From assembly GCF_023282985.1 (NCBI RefSeq), contig NZ_JAGQDC010000003.1:248001-312000 (forward strand): a stretch of 64,000 bases of DNA. Direction: 5' to 3'. Shown here one piece after another: positions 53,935-63,431 of this stretch. The stretch is from Serratia silvae. Lineage in GTDB: Bacteria; Pseudomonadota; Gammaproteobacteria; Enterobacterales; Enterobacteriaceae. The translations under genes and the position numbers were made by a program. The notes under the pieces were generated by a model. That model had not been told where the DNA came from. It did no database searches and worked only from the letters and a program-made list of their open reading frames with translations. Within the stretch, counting starts at the first letter, position 1; every line of letters begins with the position of its first letter.

Positions 53935-54284
53935 TGTAATAACTTCATCGTGAAATGGCCCTGTTTGCAGGGCCAGACACACCTCAATCGGCTACGCTAA
54001 AACGGGCGCTTTATGTAGCATCTGCAAAGTAATCAATGAGTTAGTGAGTGCTTGGTGTATATTCAGCCCTAGGAATTCAGCAATATTGCCATTGTGTTTG
54101 CGATCTCGGTTTTTCATTAAACATTTAATTTGTTATTATAAAAAATTAAATGTATCATTTTTTATCAATTACAATAATTGAAGTGCAATTTATTACTCGC
54201 CCCCCTCCGAAATTTGAAGAGTGATAGCCATAAAAGAATAATACCGTCTCTCTCAACACTGAGACTTATTTTTTCAGGTGAAAA
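53935..54284. other. Intergenic region with hairpin
   Basis: Hairpin TGGCCCTG/CAGGGCCA (53956-53963, 53968-53975) behind the murP relic, without T-run. The rest is AT-rich (54110-54200) and likely holds the promoter of the ligase gene. No gene seen. Confidence 0.6.
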
Positions 54285-56009
54285 ATGCGTCATCCACAAA
54301 ACACGTTACCATTGGCAAGCCCGATGGTGTTATCCTTATTGCCTCTAGGCTTGTTACTTATTTGGTTGATATTTCTTAGCCCACTCGCCCTACCTAATAT
54401 GGGCGGAAGCGGCCTGAAACTACCGCATAATATCCTGACTTGGGCGGTGATGGCTGCCACTACTGCTACCCTATGGTTAACACTATCGGCTAACACCCCA
54501 ATCTCTCTTAGTGTAACAGTCCGTTGGCTGCTGCTGGCCGTGGTGATCCTGGCAATTCCCCTATTATATACCTCCCCCCATTGGCAGAGTGCTGGGCTGG
54601 CACGCTGGCTTGGGTTGGTTGGTGGTTGGGTTTTTTATGTCTCATGGATGCAATATCGTCCACCGTACTTTGCCCGCCATTGGCTATTTTACGCCATTCT
54701 GCTGGCAGCTATGTTCCAGGCGCTGATCGCTCTGTTGCAATTGACCTTACCGGGAACCGTACCGGCCTGGTTTGACTACCCAATGAAAAACGGCCGGCCT
54801 TATGGCGTTTTCCAACAGGTGAATGTTCTGGCCAGCTTTATCGCCAGCGGATTGGCTCTGGCATTGATGCTGTTATTGTTGCCTGATTTTTCCTTAACTC
54901 AGCCAAAAGCAGAACGAGGCAGACGATATGCCTTGGGGTTGGTGCTGGTGCTGTTCCCCGCGCTATTGGTGTGGTTACAGTCACGGATAGGTTGGCTTGG
55001 TGGCGGTATCAGCGGGGCGTTGTTGCTCTGGTTGGGATGGCGGCAGGCAAAAAAGCTCACGGGAATCGCAATAGGTTTAATGCTTTTTGGTATCGCTATC
55101 GCCCTGATTTTTCAAATAAATGGAGGGGTTGAAACGGTTGAACACGCCGCGTCAAACCAGGCTCGGCTGATGATGTTACAGGACAGCCTAAAGATGATCG
55201 TCGAAAAGCCCTGGCTGGGTTGGGGTTACGGCGGATTCGAATACGGTTTTCAGCACTACCGTCTGGCTGCCGGATTATCCACATTGGGTTTTGGCGTGGT
55301 GCGCCATCCGCATAATGAAATCTTGCTGTGGTGGGTTGAAGGGGGAATGGTTACCTTGGCAGGCATGGTGATCTTACTGTGTGCCGGTATCAGGTTGTTC
55401 TGGCTATCCTGGCGAAAAAAAGGCGAAAGTCTGGCATTGGCCATCACGCTGCTCCCTTTGCTGTTACACAGCCAAACGGAATATCCCTTTATCCTGTCTA
55501 GCGCACATTGGGCCATTTTTTTATTGCTGCTGGCACAGTGGGATCGCCAAACCGATAAGGCCATAGAGTGCACCACTTTTTCTTCGGTAACTCCCTCATT
55601 TTTACGAGTTGTCGTGCCCATGGCTTCAGCCTCCATGCTCATAATGGCCAGTTTTGGGTTATATGCCAATTTGTCTTTAACCGCCGTTGAACGTAATCAC
55701 TTAGCGAATATTCAGCCTGCTCGCCGTGCTATGGAGTTTGATCCCTGGGTTAATACCGAACGTTGGCATTACGATCAACAGACTCATGCGTTGCTAATGT
55801 ATAACCAGACTCGCGATCCCCGCCTGCTTGAAAACTACACCCGATGGGCGCAGGACTATCTTGCACGGCGGATCGATAAAAATGTTTATGCCTCATGGTT
55901 AGCTATCGCGCAATATCAACAGGATACTGCCACTTACCGGCGTTTACGCCAGGAAGCAGGGGCGTTATTTCCCACCGATCCACGGTTTTTAACCGATTTG
56001 CCTGAGTGA
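54285..56009 (+). CDS. PglL/Wzy-type membrane O-oligosaccharyltransferase or O-antigen ligase
   Basis: A 574-aa protein with about 12-13 membrane helices. The Wzy_C core lies at about 200-400: MVEKPWLGWGYG-like MIVEKPWLGWGYGGFE and VVRHPHNEILLWWVEGG are the PglL/WaaL-type active loop. An earlier NGRPYGVFQQVNVLASF matches the PglL-specific region, and a C-terminal soluble Wzy_C_2 tail follows (about 450-574). It moves a lipid-linked glycan onto a protein or lipid in the periplasm. No glycan genes or pilin target lie nearby, so the acceptor is unknown. Confidence 0.85.
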   Translation: MRHPQNTLPLASPMVLSLLPLGLLLIWLIFLSPLALPNMGGSGLKLPHNILTWAVMAATTATLWLTLSANTPISLSVTVRWLLLAVVILAIPLLYTSPHWQSAGLARWLGLVGGWVFYVSWMQYRPPYFARHWLFYAILLAAMFQALIALLQLTLPGTVPAWFDYPMKNGRPYGVFQQVNVLASFIASGLALALMLLLLPDFSLTQPKAERGRRYALGLVLVLFPALLVWLQSRIGWLGGGISGALLLWLGWRQAKKLTGIAIGLMLFGIAIALIFQINGGVETVEHAASNQARLMMLQDSLKMIVEKPWLGWGYGGFEYGFQHYRLAAGLSTLGFGVVRHPHNEILLWWVEGGMVTLAGMVILLCAGIRLFWLSWRKKGESLALAITLLPLLLHSQTEYPFILSSAHWAIFLLLLAQWDRQTDKAIECTTFSSVTPSFLRVVVPMASASMLIMASFGLYANLSLTAVERNHLANIQPARRAMEFDPWVNTERWHYDQQTHALLMYNQTRDPRLLENYTRWAQDYLARRIDKNVYASWLAIAQYQQDTATYRRLRQEAGALFPTDPRFLTDLPE

Positions 56010-56139
56010 AATACCCAGAATACATTTGAGCCGCGCGAGCCAACAATGCGCTGATAATAGTAGGATAATGAGCTGGTCAGTGGCTTATCATGCGGCTAGC
56101 TGTTACGGTATTGCCTTTATGGATAGCAAGGAACAGGGA

Positions 56140-56340
56140 ATGTTTGACATTATCAGCGATTTGGTAGGAGTGGTATTCAGAATTATTTTTGGGATACTGG
56201 AAGCCATCTACGAAATTGTGAACTTCATTTATTCGTTTACCAAAGGGCATAAGCGAGCACGGGTGTTAATCACCTTATTGGTATTTTTGGCATTGCTCGG
56301 TCTGTTCTGCTGGTGGATTGTTAATGCAAGTACGGGTTAA
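56140..56340 (+). CDS. Small membrane protein, paralogue of the one at 47001
   Basis: A 66-aa hydrophobic protein (MFDIISDLVGVVFRIIFGIL..., IYSFTKGHKRARVLITLLVFLA) with two membrane helices around an FTKG turn. The upstream DNA also resembles that of 47001 (TTATGGA...AGGAA...ATGTTTGA). Ribosome site AGGGA. Function unknown. Confidence 0.62.
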   Translation: MFDIISDLVGVVFRIIFGILEAIYEIVNFIYSFTKGHKRARVLITLLVFLALLGLFCWWIVNASTG

Positions 56341-56358
56341 GCCAATGATGGTTTAAAT

Positions 56359-56378
56359 GGGCGCAACGTGCTGCGCCC
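56359..56378. terminator. Hairpin between convergent genes
   Basis: GGGCGC (56359-56364) pairs with GCGCCC (56373-56378), the same stem as behind leoA. No strong T-run. It separates the small membrane gene from the amidohydrolase operon end. Confidence 0.5.
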
Positions 56379-56392
56379 CTACACCACATCTA

Positions 56393-57787
56393 TCAGGCCT
56401 TACTACCTTGCCCAACGCGGCCCCAAACCATCTCGCCCTTATGGAACGTGGCAGTTCTTGGGGAAATACGCGCTACCGCCTCGGCGGAGCAGGAGGCATC
56501 AACCAGCACGAAACTGGCATCGTCCTGGGCTTTCGGCCATACGCGTTCTCCTTTGTCATTCAGCGGCAAGACATCACCGGTGGCGAGCGCCAACGAACGT
56601 GACAGGGTTCCCTCATTCGGGCGTACGTAAAGCTGAGCGTAGAGGTTGGCTTTCTCCAACATGTCGCCCAAACCATACGGCGACCAGTGGTCGATCACGC
56701 TGTCGGTACCGGTCATCAAAAACACGCCTTTCTCACGCAACTGGCTGAGCGGCATGTGCATAGTGCCGATAGGGACCGTGGTGGCGATGGTGATCTGTTG
56801 TGCTGCCATACGGGTGGCAATCTCATCCACCTGCTGCTCATTCATCATCGACAGCGCAAAGGCGTGGCTAATGGTCAGCTTGCCCTTTAACTGTGGCGTT
56901 TTCTCAACCGTTTCCACCATGTAATTTACTGCCGCGATGCCTGCTGGGCTGGTTTCGTGCAGGTGGATGTCCACCCCCTTGTTATAATCCAGTGCGATCT
57001 GGAACATGCTATCGAGTGACTTTTCCATTGCGCCATCGACGTTGGTCGGGTCCAGCCCGCCGACATAGTGCGCTCCTGCCTGCATTGCCTCACGCATCAG
57101 CGGCTCTGATTTCGAATACAGCAAGCCATGCTGTGGGAACGCGACAATTTCGCAGTCAAAGCCAGATTTGCGGCGCGCCAGCACTTCTTGTAGGTTCTCA
57201 AGGTTTTTCAGGCCGGAGGTTGGCTCAACGTTGCAATGGCTACGTGCGGTGGTGGAACCGTAGGACTGAATTAAATCGATCAGCTTTTCGGCCCGCTCTT
57301 GGGTATACGGTTGCAGTTCCGGCAGCAGCTTCTGTTCCAGCCTGATCATATCCTTGATGGTGGTGCCCGCCGGGCGATTCAGTGACCGCCATGGGCCGCC
57401 GTAAAAGGTTTTGTCCAGATGGATGTGCATATCACGCATGGCGGGCAGCATCAGTTTGCCGCCAGCGTCGTAAACCGGCAGCGCGCTGTCTGCATGCTGG
57501 CGGTTATCGCGCAACGCAACGATCTTGCCCTGGTTGATTTCCAGCGTTTTCAGTTCGGTGCGAGTGCTGACCGGGGTTGTTCCGTCAAACTCAAAACCTG
57601 CCTCTAGCAGTACGTTATCCAGATAATAGTGCTGGTCAGTAATTTTCATGCGCTGGTCTGCCTCACAGTGCGCGGTTGCCGGGTTAGCAGCATAACCGAC
57701 GGAGGAGGTTGCGCCCAATAGTGCGCAGGCCGCAGCCACTTTGCCACTATGGCTCAAAAACTCACGGCGGCTTTTGTTCTCATTCAT
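56393..57787 (-). CDS. Tat-exported amidohydrolase (cytosine-deaminase-like)
   Basis: A 464-aa protein. Twin-arginine signal SRREFLSHSGKVAAACALL (residues 5-23) predicts export folded to the periplasm. The amidohydrolase barrel has metal motif DMHIHLDKTF (HxH), a later His (VDIHLHETS), SHAFAL and Asp in MTGTDSVIDHWSPYG. Similar to cytosine deaminase/N-isopropylammelide-type enzymes that open or deaminate cyclic amides. Last gene of the operon, 13 nt after the carbamate kinase. The substrate is inferred to be a cyclic ureide. A longer frame to 57889 lacks the Tat start. Confidence 0.87.
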   Translation of the reverse strand: MNENKSRREFLSHSGKVAAACALLGATSSVGYAANPATAHCEADQRMKITDQHYYLDNVLLEAGFEFDGTTPVSTRTELKTLEINQGKIVALRDNRQHADSALPVYDAGGKLMLPAMRDMHIHLDKTFYGGPWRSLNRPAGTTIKDMIRLEQKLLPELQPYTQERAEKLIDLIQSYGSTTARSHCNVEPTSGLKNLENLQEVLARRKSGFDCEIVAFPQHGLLYSKSEPLMREAMQAGAHYVGGLDPTNVDGAMEKSLDSMFQIALDYNKGVDIHLHETSPAGIAAVNYMVETVEKTPQLKGKLTISHAFALSMMNEQQVDEIATRMAAQQITIATTVPIGTMHMPLSQLREKGVFLMTGTDSVIDHWSPYGLGDMLEKANLYAQLYVRPNEGTLSRSLALATGDVLPLNDKGERVWPKAQDDASFVLVDASCSAEAVARISPRTATFHKGEMVWGRVGQGSKA

Positions 57788-57800
57788 CTGTTGTTGCCTC

Positions 57801-58751
57801 TCAGAGGTTAACGATATGGGTGCCCGTTTCACCGCGCAGTGCGGCGGGGAGGCAATCCGGCGAGGTAATGACGACGCGTTTGCCGCCATCGCGTAAGAAC
57901 GCCAGGCTGGCGACGATCTTCGGCAGCATGCTGCCCGCGGGGAAGTGGCCCTCTGCCATATAGCGGGTCATTTCGGCCACGTTCACCTGGCCTAACGCCT
58001 GCTGATTCGGCTTGCCAAAGTGAATGCACACTTTCTCTACGCCAGTGGTGATCACTAGCACGTCGGCGCGGATTTCCCTGGCTAGCAGGGCAGTGGAGAG
58101 ATCTTTATCGATCACCGCATCGACGCTTTGGTAATCCCCTTGTGGATTGCGCGCGACAGGGATGCCACCGCCGCCTGCTCCGATCACCACAAACCCTTGT
58201 TGAGTCAGTGCCTTGATTGCGTCGGCCTCCACGATCCTGATGGGTTCTGGCGAGGCGACCACCCGGCGATAGCCGCGTCCGGAGTCTTCTACAAAACGCC
58301 AGGTGGGGTATTGCTGTAATAATGCATCGCGCTGTTGTTCGCTAAAGAAAGCGCCAATCGGTTTGGTGGGGTTAGTGAAGCCGGGATCCTGTTTATCCAC
58401 TTCAACCTGCGTGATGACGGTTACCGCTTTCTGCCCGCCATGTTGCGCCAGGCGATTGTTGAGTGCCTGCTGAATGAGATAGCCGATGCCGCCCTGGGTA
58501 TCCGCCACGCAGTTGGCCAGCGGAGTTAGCGGCAGCCCTTCATGTTCGTGAGCAACTTCTGCACGGCGCAATTCCAGCCCCACCTGCGGGCCGTTGCCGT
58601 GGGTGAGGACGATGTGGTAATCCGATGCCAGCATCTCCAGCACCGAGTCTGCGACCTTTTTCACCGCCTCGGCCTGATGTTCCACGGTCTGGCTGGCGTT
58701 GTCTTTGATAATGCTGTTGCCACCAATGGCGACGACGACGAGTTCTTTCAT
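57801..58751 (-). CDS. Carbamate kinase (AllK/ArcC family)
   Basis: A 316-aa amino-acid-kinase fold enzyme making ATP and carbamate from carbamoyl phosphate and ADP. Motifs: VVVAIGGNSI at the N-terminus, THGNGPQVG near 50, VIGAGGGGIPV near 205, VDAVIDKDLSTALLA near 225 and FPAGSMLPKI near 275. Start ATG 58751 (MKELVVVAIGGN); a 15-codon upstream extension is not family-like. In E. coli the equivalent beside fdrA-ylbEF is YbcF (AllK). It ends the oxamate route with ATP gain. Confidence 0.94.
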   Translation of the reverse strand: MKELVVVAIGGNSIIKDNASQTVEHQAEAVKKVADSVLEMLASDYHIVLTHGNGPQVGLELRRAEVAHEHEGLPLTPLANCVADTQGGIGYLIQQALNNRLAQHGGQKAVTVITQVEVDKQDPGFTNPTKPIGAFFSEQQRDALLQQYPTWRFVEDSGRGYRRVVASPEPIRIVEADAIKALTQQGFVVIGAGGGGIPVARNPQGDYQSVDAVIDKDLSTALLAREIRADVLVITTGVEKVCIHFGKPNQQALGQVNVAEMTRYMAEGHFPAGSMLPKIVASLAFLRDGGKRVVITSPDCLPAALRGETGTHIVNL

Positions 58752-58795
58752 CTGGGTTTTCCGATTAAAAAGGCCGTTTAAATAGGGGCTATGCA

Positions 58796-60346
58796 TTAGG
58801 CTGTTTTGGTTGGCTCTTGCACTGGAGCCGTAACCGTTTCACGGCTATCGAGAAAATGCTTCACCACAAACATGGCCGACATCATCAGGTAAGCCAGCGT
58901 GAACAGCAACGAGCTTCCCTCGGCAAAGCCCACGGCTGGTGCATGGATCACGCCGAACAGCGCCAGCAGTGCGCCGGTTGCCGCCGCCACCGCACCACGC
59001 AGCGGTTTGTTGATGATGGCGAAAATCGCGACACATCCCCAAAGCATACTGGCCAGCGGCGCACCACTGCCCAAATGCACCAGCCCCTGGTAATACACGC
59101 CTTTGCTATGCAGCAACTCTGCGCCCAGCTTGGCTCCCGAGGTGCCCGCCGCCCCCAGCACGCTGTTAACCACGGTTAATCCCCAGTTGGCGATCCACGG
59201 GAACAGGCAGATGAAGATCACCGGGACCTCGATTTTCGGCGTTTCCCTCACCACCTGGTTGGCGGTGACCACGCCGATAAACACCAGGATGGGCACGATC
59301 GCCGTCATCGGGATCACCGCCAACATAAAGGCACCCAGCCCGAACAGCGGTACCAGGAACATCGTCACGCCGGAAGCCAAGGTGTAACCAATGCTGGCCC
59401 CCATGGCTTTCCAACCGGCGTGGCCTACATACACGGTCACCGGGAACGGGTTGCCCAGCAGGCAGCCGAACATGGAGGAGAGGCCGTTGGCCATCATCAC
59501 TTTGCGGGTGTTGTATTCATCCCCGGCGGCGTGCGCACTTTCAATGTTTTCCAGGTCAAAGATGTAGTTCGCCAGCCCCAGCGGGACGGCAGAGGCCAGA
59601 TACGGCAGCGCGTGTGGCAGGCCCTGCATGAAGCTGTCGACATGGAATCCTGGCGGGTTAAAGCCAAAGGAAGACATCGAGGCTTTAATCGCATCTGGGC
59701 TTTGCAGGCCGGAGATCCACGCCAGCGCGGTACCGGCGATCAGCAGCAGCAAACCGGTCGGAATGCGGGCGAATATTGGCTTTTTGCCAAACCAGTTGAT
59801 AAAGATCAGCAGCAGCACGATGAACGAAACGGTCGGCGCTTCGAACGCTTGCAGCATCGGGTTCATCGCCAGCAGCAACAGCCCCAGGCCGGAAAGGCAG
59901 GAGAGCAGCACGGTGCGCGGGATCATCTTACGAATGGTTTCGCCGAGGAAAGAGCCGCCCACCAGGATCAGTGCTTCAACAAAGCACCACACCAGGCCGA
60001 TCGAAATAGCAAAGTCCGCATCGCCGGTGGACTGATAAACCGGCATCAGCACCAGGAAGGTCACGGTAAAAATGGAAGGTGCGCTCGGGCCGGAAGGCAG
60101 CGCGGTCACATCGCTCCGCCCGGTCTGGCGAGCCATTTGCAGGCCGAACCAGGTGTAACAGATGCTGGCCATCATCACGGCCAGGCCAAAGGCCGGGGCT
60201 ATGCGCCCGTAGACAATCTCTTTGGGAATACCCACCACGAAGATGAGCAGCCCCATCATGGTGAGCAGGTTGGTCAGGTTATTGGTCATCAGCCCGAAGT
60301 AGGCTGCCCAGTCACCGCGTTTCCACTCTAATTTCATTTTGTTCAT
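58796..60346 (-). CDS. NCS2-like purine/pyrimidine-type permease
   Basis: A 516-aa inner-membrane protein with about 13 hydrophobic helices. The N-terminus (WAAYFGLMTNNLTNLLTM) and ATALPSGPSAPS-like TALPSGPSAPSIF fit the xanthine/uracil permease superfamily. GHAGWKAMGASIGYTL and the tail are typical of the branch once called regulator proteins. Likely imports the ureide or its product. Start ATG 60346, 119 nt after the ylbE stop and 44 nt before the kinase. The gap at 60347-60465 contains GTTAGC/GCTAAC hairpins that could tune expression. Confidence 0.86.
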   Translation of the reverse strand: MNKMKLEWKRGDWAAYFGLMTNNLTNLLTMMGLLIFVVGIPKEIVYGRIAPAFGLAVMMASICYTWFGLQMARQTGRSDVTALPSGPSAPSIFTVTFLVLMPVYQSTGDADFAISIGLVWCFVEALILVGGSFLGETIRKMIPRTVLLSCLSGLGLLLLAMNPMLQAFEAPTVSFIVLLLIFINWFGKKPIFARIPTGLLLLIAGTALAWISGLQSPDAIKASMSSFGFNPPGFHVDSFMQGLPHALPYLASAVPLGLANYIFDLENIESAHAAGDEYNTRKVMMANGLSSMFGCLLGNPFPVTVYVGHAGWKAMGASIGYTLASGVTMFLVPLFGLGAFMLAVIPMTAIVPILVFIGVVTANQVVRETPKIEVPVIFICLFPWIANWGLTVVNSVLGAAGTSGAKLGAELLHSKGVYYQGLVHLGSGAPLASMLWGCVAIFAIINKPLRGAVAAATGALLALFGVIHAPAVGFAEGSSLLFTLAYLMMSAMFVVKHFLDSRETVTAPVQEPTKTA

Positions 60347-60465
60347 GGAAAATCCTTCACAGGTCGTTTAACAACTCTCGACGATCAACGGGATCGCCAT
60401 TGGTCCTGCAGGTGAACAACTCTCTGGTGTTAGCTGGGGCTAACGCTGGGTCAGCCCCGTTTTAG

Positions 60466-61884
60466 TTATTGGCAGTAGTGGTCGCGATACCTCAGTATTG
60501 CTTTCTCAAAACAGGTGAACGGCGGGTGCACAATCCCGGCACCGATCATGCCGATCCCCGCATCCTTATGGGCGATGGCGGTGTTGATCACCGGCAGGAT
60601 ACCGCTGCTGCCGACCTTGGTAATATCGATCGCCGTCGGGATCCCCATAAACGACAGCAGGGGAATGGTGACGTTGGGGTTTTCGCCCAGGGTGATTTCA
60701 CGCATCTGGCGTGAGAAGTCGATCGCTTCATCCACCGTGCCCCCGACCAGCGCCACGATGGCCGGAGCGGTCGCCATGGCAAAACCACCAATGCCGTAGG
60801 TTTCGGTGATGGCGCTGTCGCCGATATCCAGCCCCGAGTCTTCCGGTTTATAGCCTGCAAACATTGGGCCGATAACCTGCTGTGCCGGGCCAGTAAACCA
60901 CTGGCCCGGTAGCCCGCTGATGCGCAGACCAAACTCAACGCCGTTACGTGCCATGGTAGTAACTACGGTGCTGTACTCAATACCGTGCGCCGCATCCATG
61001 GCCGCTTTACACATCGCCATCCAGGTTGGACCGGAGAAGTAATCGCTGCTGGCGACAAAGTCGAAGACCTCGCGCTGTTGTTCAACCGGGTAGCCCGCCT
61101 GGATAATCCACGGCGTCAGCGCCTGGATCAGCAGCGTAGTGCCCGCATTGTTGCGGTTGTGGCATTCGTCACCCATATGCAGCGCCTGTGCCAGCATCAG
61201 CCGCAGGTCGATCTCACCGGCCAGCTTCATCGCATCGCGCAGCATCGGGCCTTGCACATCGCGCATCCAGTTCAGGCGGTCAATCACGCTTTGGTCATTG
61301 GCCCCCATGCGTAGGATCTTCGCCATCTGCTCGCTCATATTGGTATAAGCGCGGTTGCCGTAGGTTTTGTTTTCAACGATATGCATAAACATTGATGCAG
61401 AAGTCACGCCTGCCATCGAGCCAACGCAGTCGTGTTCATGGCACGGCGAGAAAATGATTTTGCCGGATGCTGCCAATTCGGCGGCTTCGTCGAGGTTGGC
61501 CGCCAACCCTTCAAACACCAGCGCCCCGGTGACCGCGCCTTTCATCCCGCCACACATCTTCTGCCAGGTGATCGGTGGGCCTGCATGTAAAATGGTGTTG
61601 CGCGTCATACCAGGGACGACGTTGATCGCCTGGTCATAACCTACCAATACTGGATGCGACTGAATAATGCGCTCCAGCGCCAGTTTGTTGGCGGCAGCCA
61701 CTTTCTCGGCAAGCGCCGGGGAGGCAATTTGATCGAGGGCTTCAACCACCGCCATATTACCTTGGCCCGGCGGAGTCCAATCGAGCTGGGTCACTGGCAC
61801 ATGCTGTTTTTTCAGGTCATCACTGAACATGGCGATACCGACGTTAATGACGTTCAGCGGTTGGTTAAATAACGAGTGGCTCAT
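60466..61884 (-). CDS. ylbE: Oxamate carbamoyltransferase subunit AllG (YlbE, DUF1116)
   Basis: A 472-aa DUF1116 protein, cytosolic. NVGIAMFSDDLKKQ near the N-terminus, SGKIIFSPCHEHDCVGSMAGVTSASMFM near 140 and GDECHNRNNAGTTLL near 250 are family motifs. E. coli YlbE (AllG) with FdrA (AllF) and YlbF (AllH) forms oxamic transcarbamylase, which turns oxalurate and phosphate into oxamate and carbamoyl phosphate. Its ATG shares a base with the fdrA stop (TGATG), so tight coupling. Confidence 0.92.
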   Translation of the reverse strand: MSHSLFNQPLNVINVGIAMFSDDLKKQHVPVTQLDWTPPGQGNMAVVEALDQIASPALAEKVAAANKLALERIIQSHPVLVGYDQAINVVPGMTRNTILHAGPPITWQKMCGGMKGAVTGALVFEGLAANLDEAAELAASGKIIFSPCHEHDCVGSMAGVTSASMFMHIVENKTYGNRAYTNMSEQMAKILRMGANDQSVIDRLNWMRDVQGPMLRDAMKLAGEIDLRLMLAQALHMGDECHNRNNAGTTLLIQALTPWIIQAGYPVEQQREVFDFVASSDYFSGPTWMAMCKAAMDAAHGIEYSTVVTTMARNGVEFGLRISGLPGQWFTGPAQQVIGPMFAGYKPEDSGLDIGDSAITETYGIGGFAMATAPAIVALVGGTVDEAIDFSRQMREITLGENPNVTIPLLSFMGIPTAIDITKVGSSGILPVINTAIAHKDAGIGMIGAGIVHPPFTCFEKAILRYRDHYCQ

Positions 61885-63431
61885 CAGGCTTTCCCTCCTT
61901 TACAGACAAATTCACGCGCCAGCAATCCGGTATTGGTGCTGCTGCTCGCCCAGATCACGCCCGCATCGGTGAGCATCTGGCACTGTTGCTGTAGCGACGG
62001 CGTATCGAGATCGGTGCCCAGCACATAGCCAAGGATCTCCAACGGTCGGCTTTCGCTGGCCGCAATGGCTTTGGCCTCTTTGATCGCCTCGATCATTACG
62101 CCTACCGGATCTTCGTGAGAGCCAAAGCCGAGCACGAAGTCCATCACGATCACGCCAACTTCGGGATCGCGCGCTTCCTGCAACAGACGTTGGATGCGGT
62201 TGGTCGGGTCGATCATCGGGTGCGGTTTACCATTGGTGAAGTCGTCATCGCCAAAGTCGAGGAAGGTATGTGCCACGCTGCGGTTGAGGTCTTGCAGGCG
62301 CATGGCCGGGTCGGGTTGAATATTGCTGTAGACGTCGTCGTATTTTTCCAGTGCGGCAAACATCGCTTCGTCGCACAGGGTGCCGCCACAGAACAGGCCA
62401 CGAATGTATTTTTGCTGTGGCGTCAGTTTGGCACGCACTTCTTCAATCAGCGGCCAGTTCAGTGGATGCAGGTCGAGGGACTCTTCTTTGATGCCGGTAA
62501 GCAGCACGGCCTTTAACGCTGCCTGCTTGGTTGCACGCGCAAACTGTAACCCTGGCTCATCGGCTGGTGGCTCATTGCGCCCAAGGAAGCAAACCACTAC
62601 CGGTTTACGGCAGGCACGGGCGCGTTCGAGCACGTTGTGTGCCACGGCTGGGGCAGGGGGCTTGGAAACCAGTACAATCACCTCTGTACCGTTGTCGTTC
62701 TCTAGCATCTTTATCGCATCCAGCATCATCCGGCCGCCGATCTTTTCACTCAGATCGCGCCCGCCGGTGCCAATCAGCTGCGAAATGCCGCCGCCAAACT
62801 CATGGATACGTACGCTCAGTTCCTGGCTACCGGTGCCGGATGCGCCGATAATACCGATGTTGCCACGGCGAACCGCGTTACCAAAACACAGAGCGGTGCC
62901 ATTAATGATGGCGGTGCCGCAGTCTGGCCCCATCATCAGCAGGCCTTTTTCATGCGCCAACTCTTTCAGCGCCAATTCATCCTCGATGGAGACGTTATCG
63001 GAGAACAGCATCACGTTGAGATCGTTTTCCAGCGCTTGACGAGCTTCACGTGCCGCGTATAACCCGTTTACCGAGATCACCGCGAGGTTGCTCTCCGGGA
63101 TATGAGTTTTCGCACTGGCGAGGGTAGCGTAGCGCGCCTCGTGGCGGCCACCTTTATCCTTGTGGGTGAACAAGGCTTCGATCGCCTGTAGGGTGGACTC
63201 GTTAGCTTCATCGCTGGCGCCCTTAATCACGATCATCAGATCGCCGTTTTTGGCGGCTTCCAGCTCTGGGGTTAACAAGCCCAGGTTTTCTAGCACGCCT
63301 TTGTTCATCTCCGTGGCCATGGCCACAAACGCTTGTTCAACGCCTTCAAGTTTGTTCGCTTTGGTGGAAATGGACATCAGCGAAACAGAGTCAAACCAGG
63401 TGTTGTTTTTTACCACGATCCTGATGGGCAT
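61884..63431 (-). CDS. fdrA: Oxamate carbamoyltransferase subunit FdrA (AllF)
   Basis: A 515-aa protein of succinyl-CoA-synthetase-like folds: an N-terminal domain (about 1-180), a Rossmann CoA-ligase-like domain from about 190 (NIGIIGASGTGSQELS, GGRDLSEKIGG) and a C-terminal ligase-like domain. No active His typical of succinyl-CoA synthetase is claimed. Start ATG 63431 has GGAG at 7 nt; a TTG at 63443 is the only longer choice. It overlaps ylbF by about 40 nt and ylbE by one base, as expected of one complex. Confidence 0.93.
   Translation of the reverse strand: MPIRIVVKNNTWFDSVSLMSISTKANKLEGVEQAFVAMATEMNKGVLENLGLLTPELEAAKNGDLMIVIKGASDEANESTLQAIEALFTHKDKGGRHEARYATLASAKTHIPESNLAVISVNGLYAAREARQALENDLNVMLFSDNVSIEDELALKELAHEKGLLMMGPDCGTAIINGTALCFGNAVRRGNIGIIGASGTGSQELSVRIHEFGGGISQLIGTGGRDLSEKIGGRMMLDAIKMLENDNGTEVIVLVSKPPAPAVAHNVLERARACRKPVVVCFLGRNEPPADEPGLQFARATKQAALKAVLLTGIKEESLDLHPLNWPLIEEVRAKLTPQQKYIRGLFCGGTLCDEAMFAALEKYDDVYSNIQPDPAMRLQDLNRSVAHTFLDFGDDDFTNGKPHPMIDPTNRIQRLLQEARDPEVGVIVMDFVLGFGSHEDPVGVMIEAIKEAKAIAASESRPLEILGYVLGTDLDTPSLQQQCQMLTDAGVIWASSSTNTGLLAREFVCKGGKA

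Noticed and set aside
59420-60331. A 303-aa frame antisense to the NCS2 permease
   Set aside because: His/Gln-rich shadow of a hydrophobic gene; the permease on the other strand has full family support.
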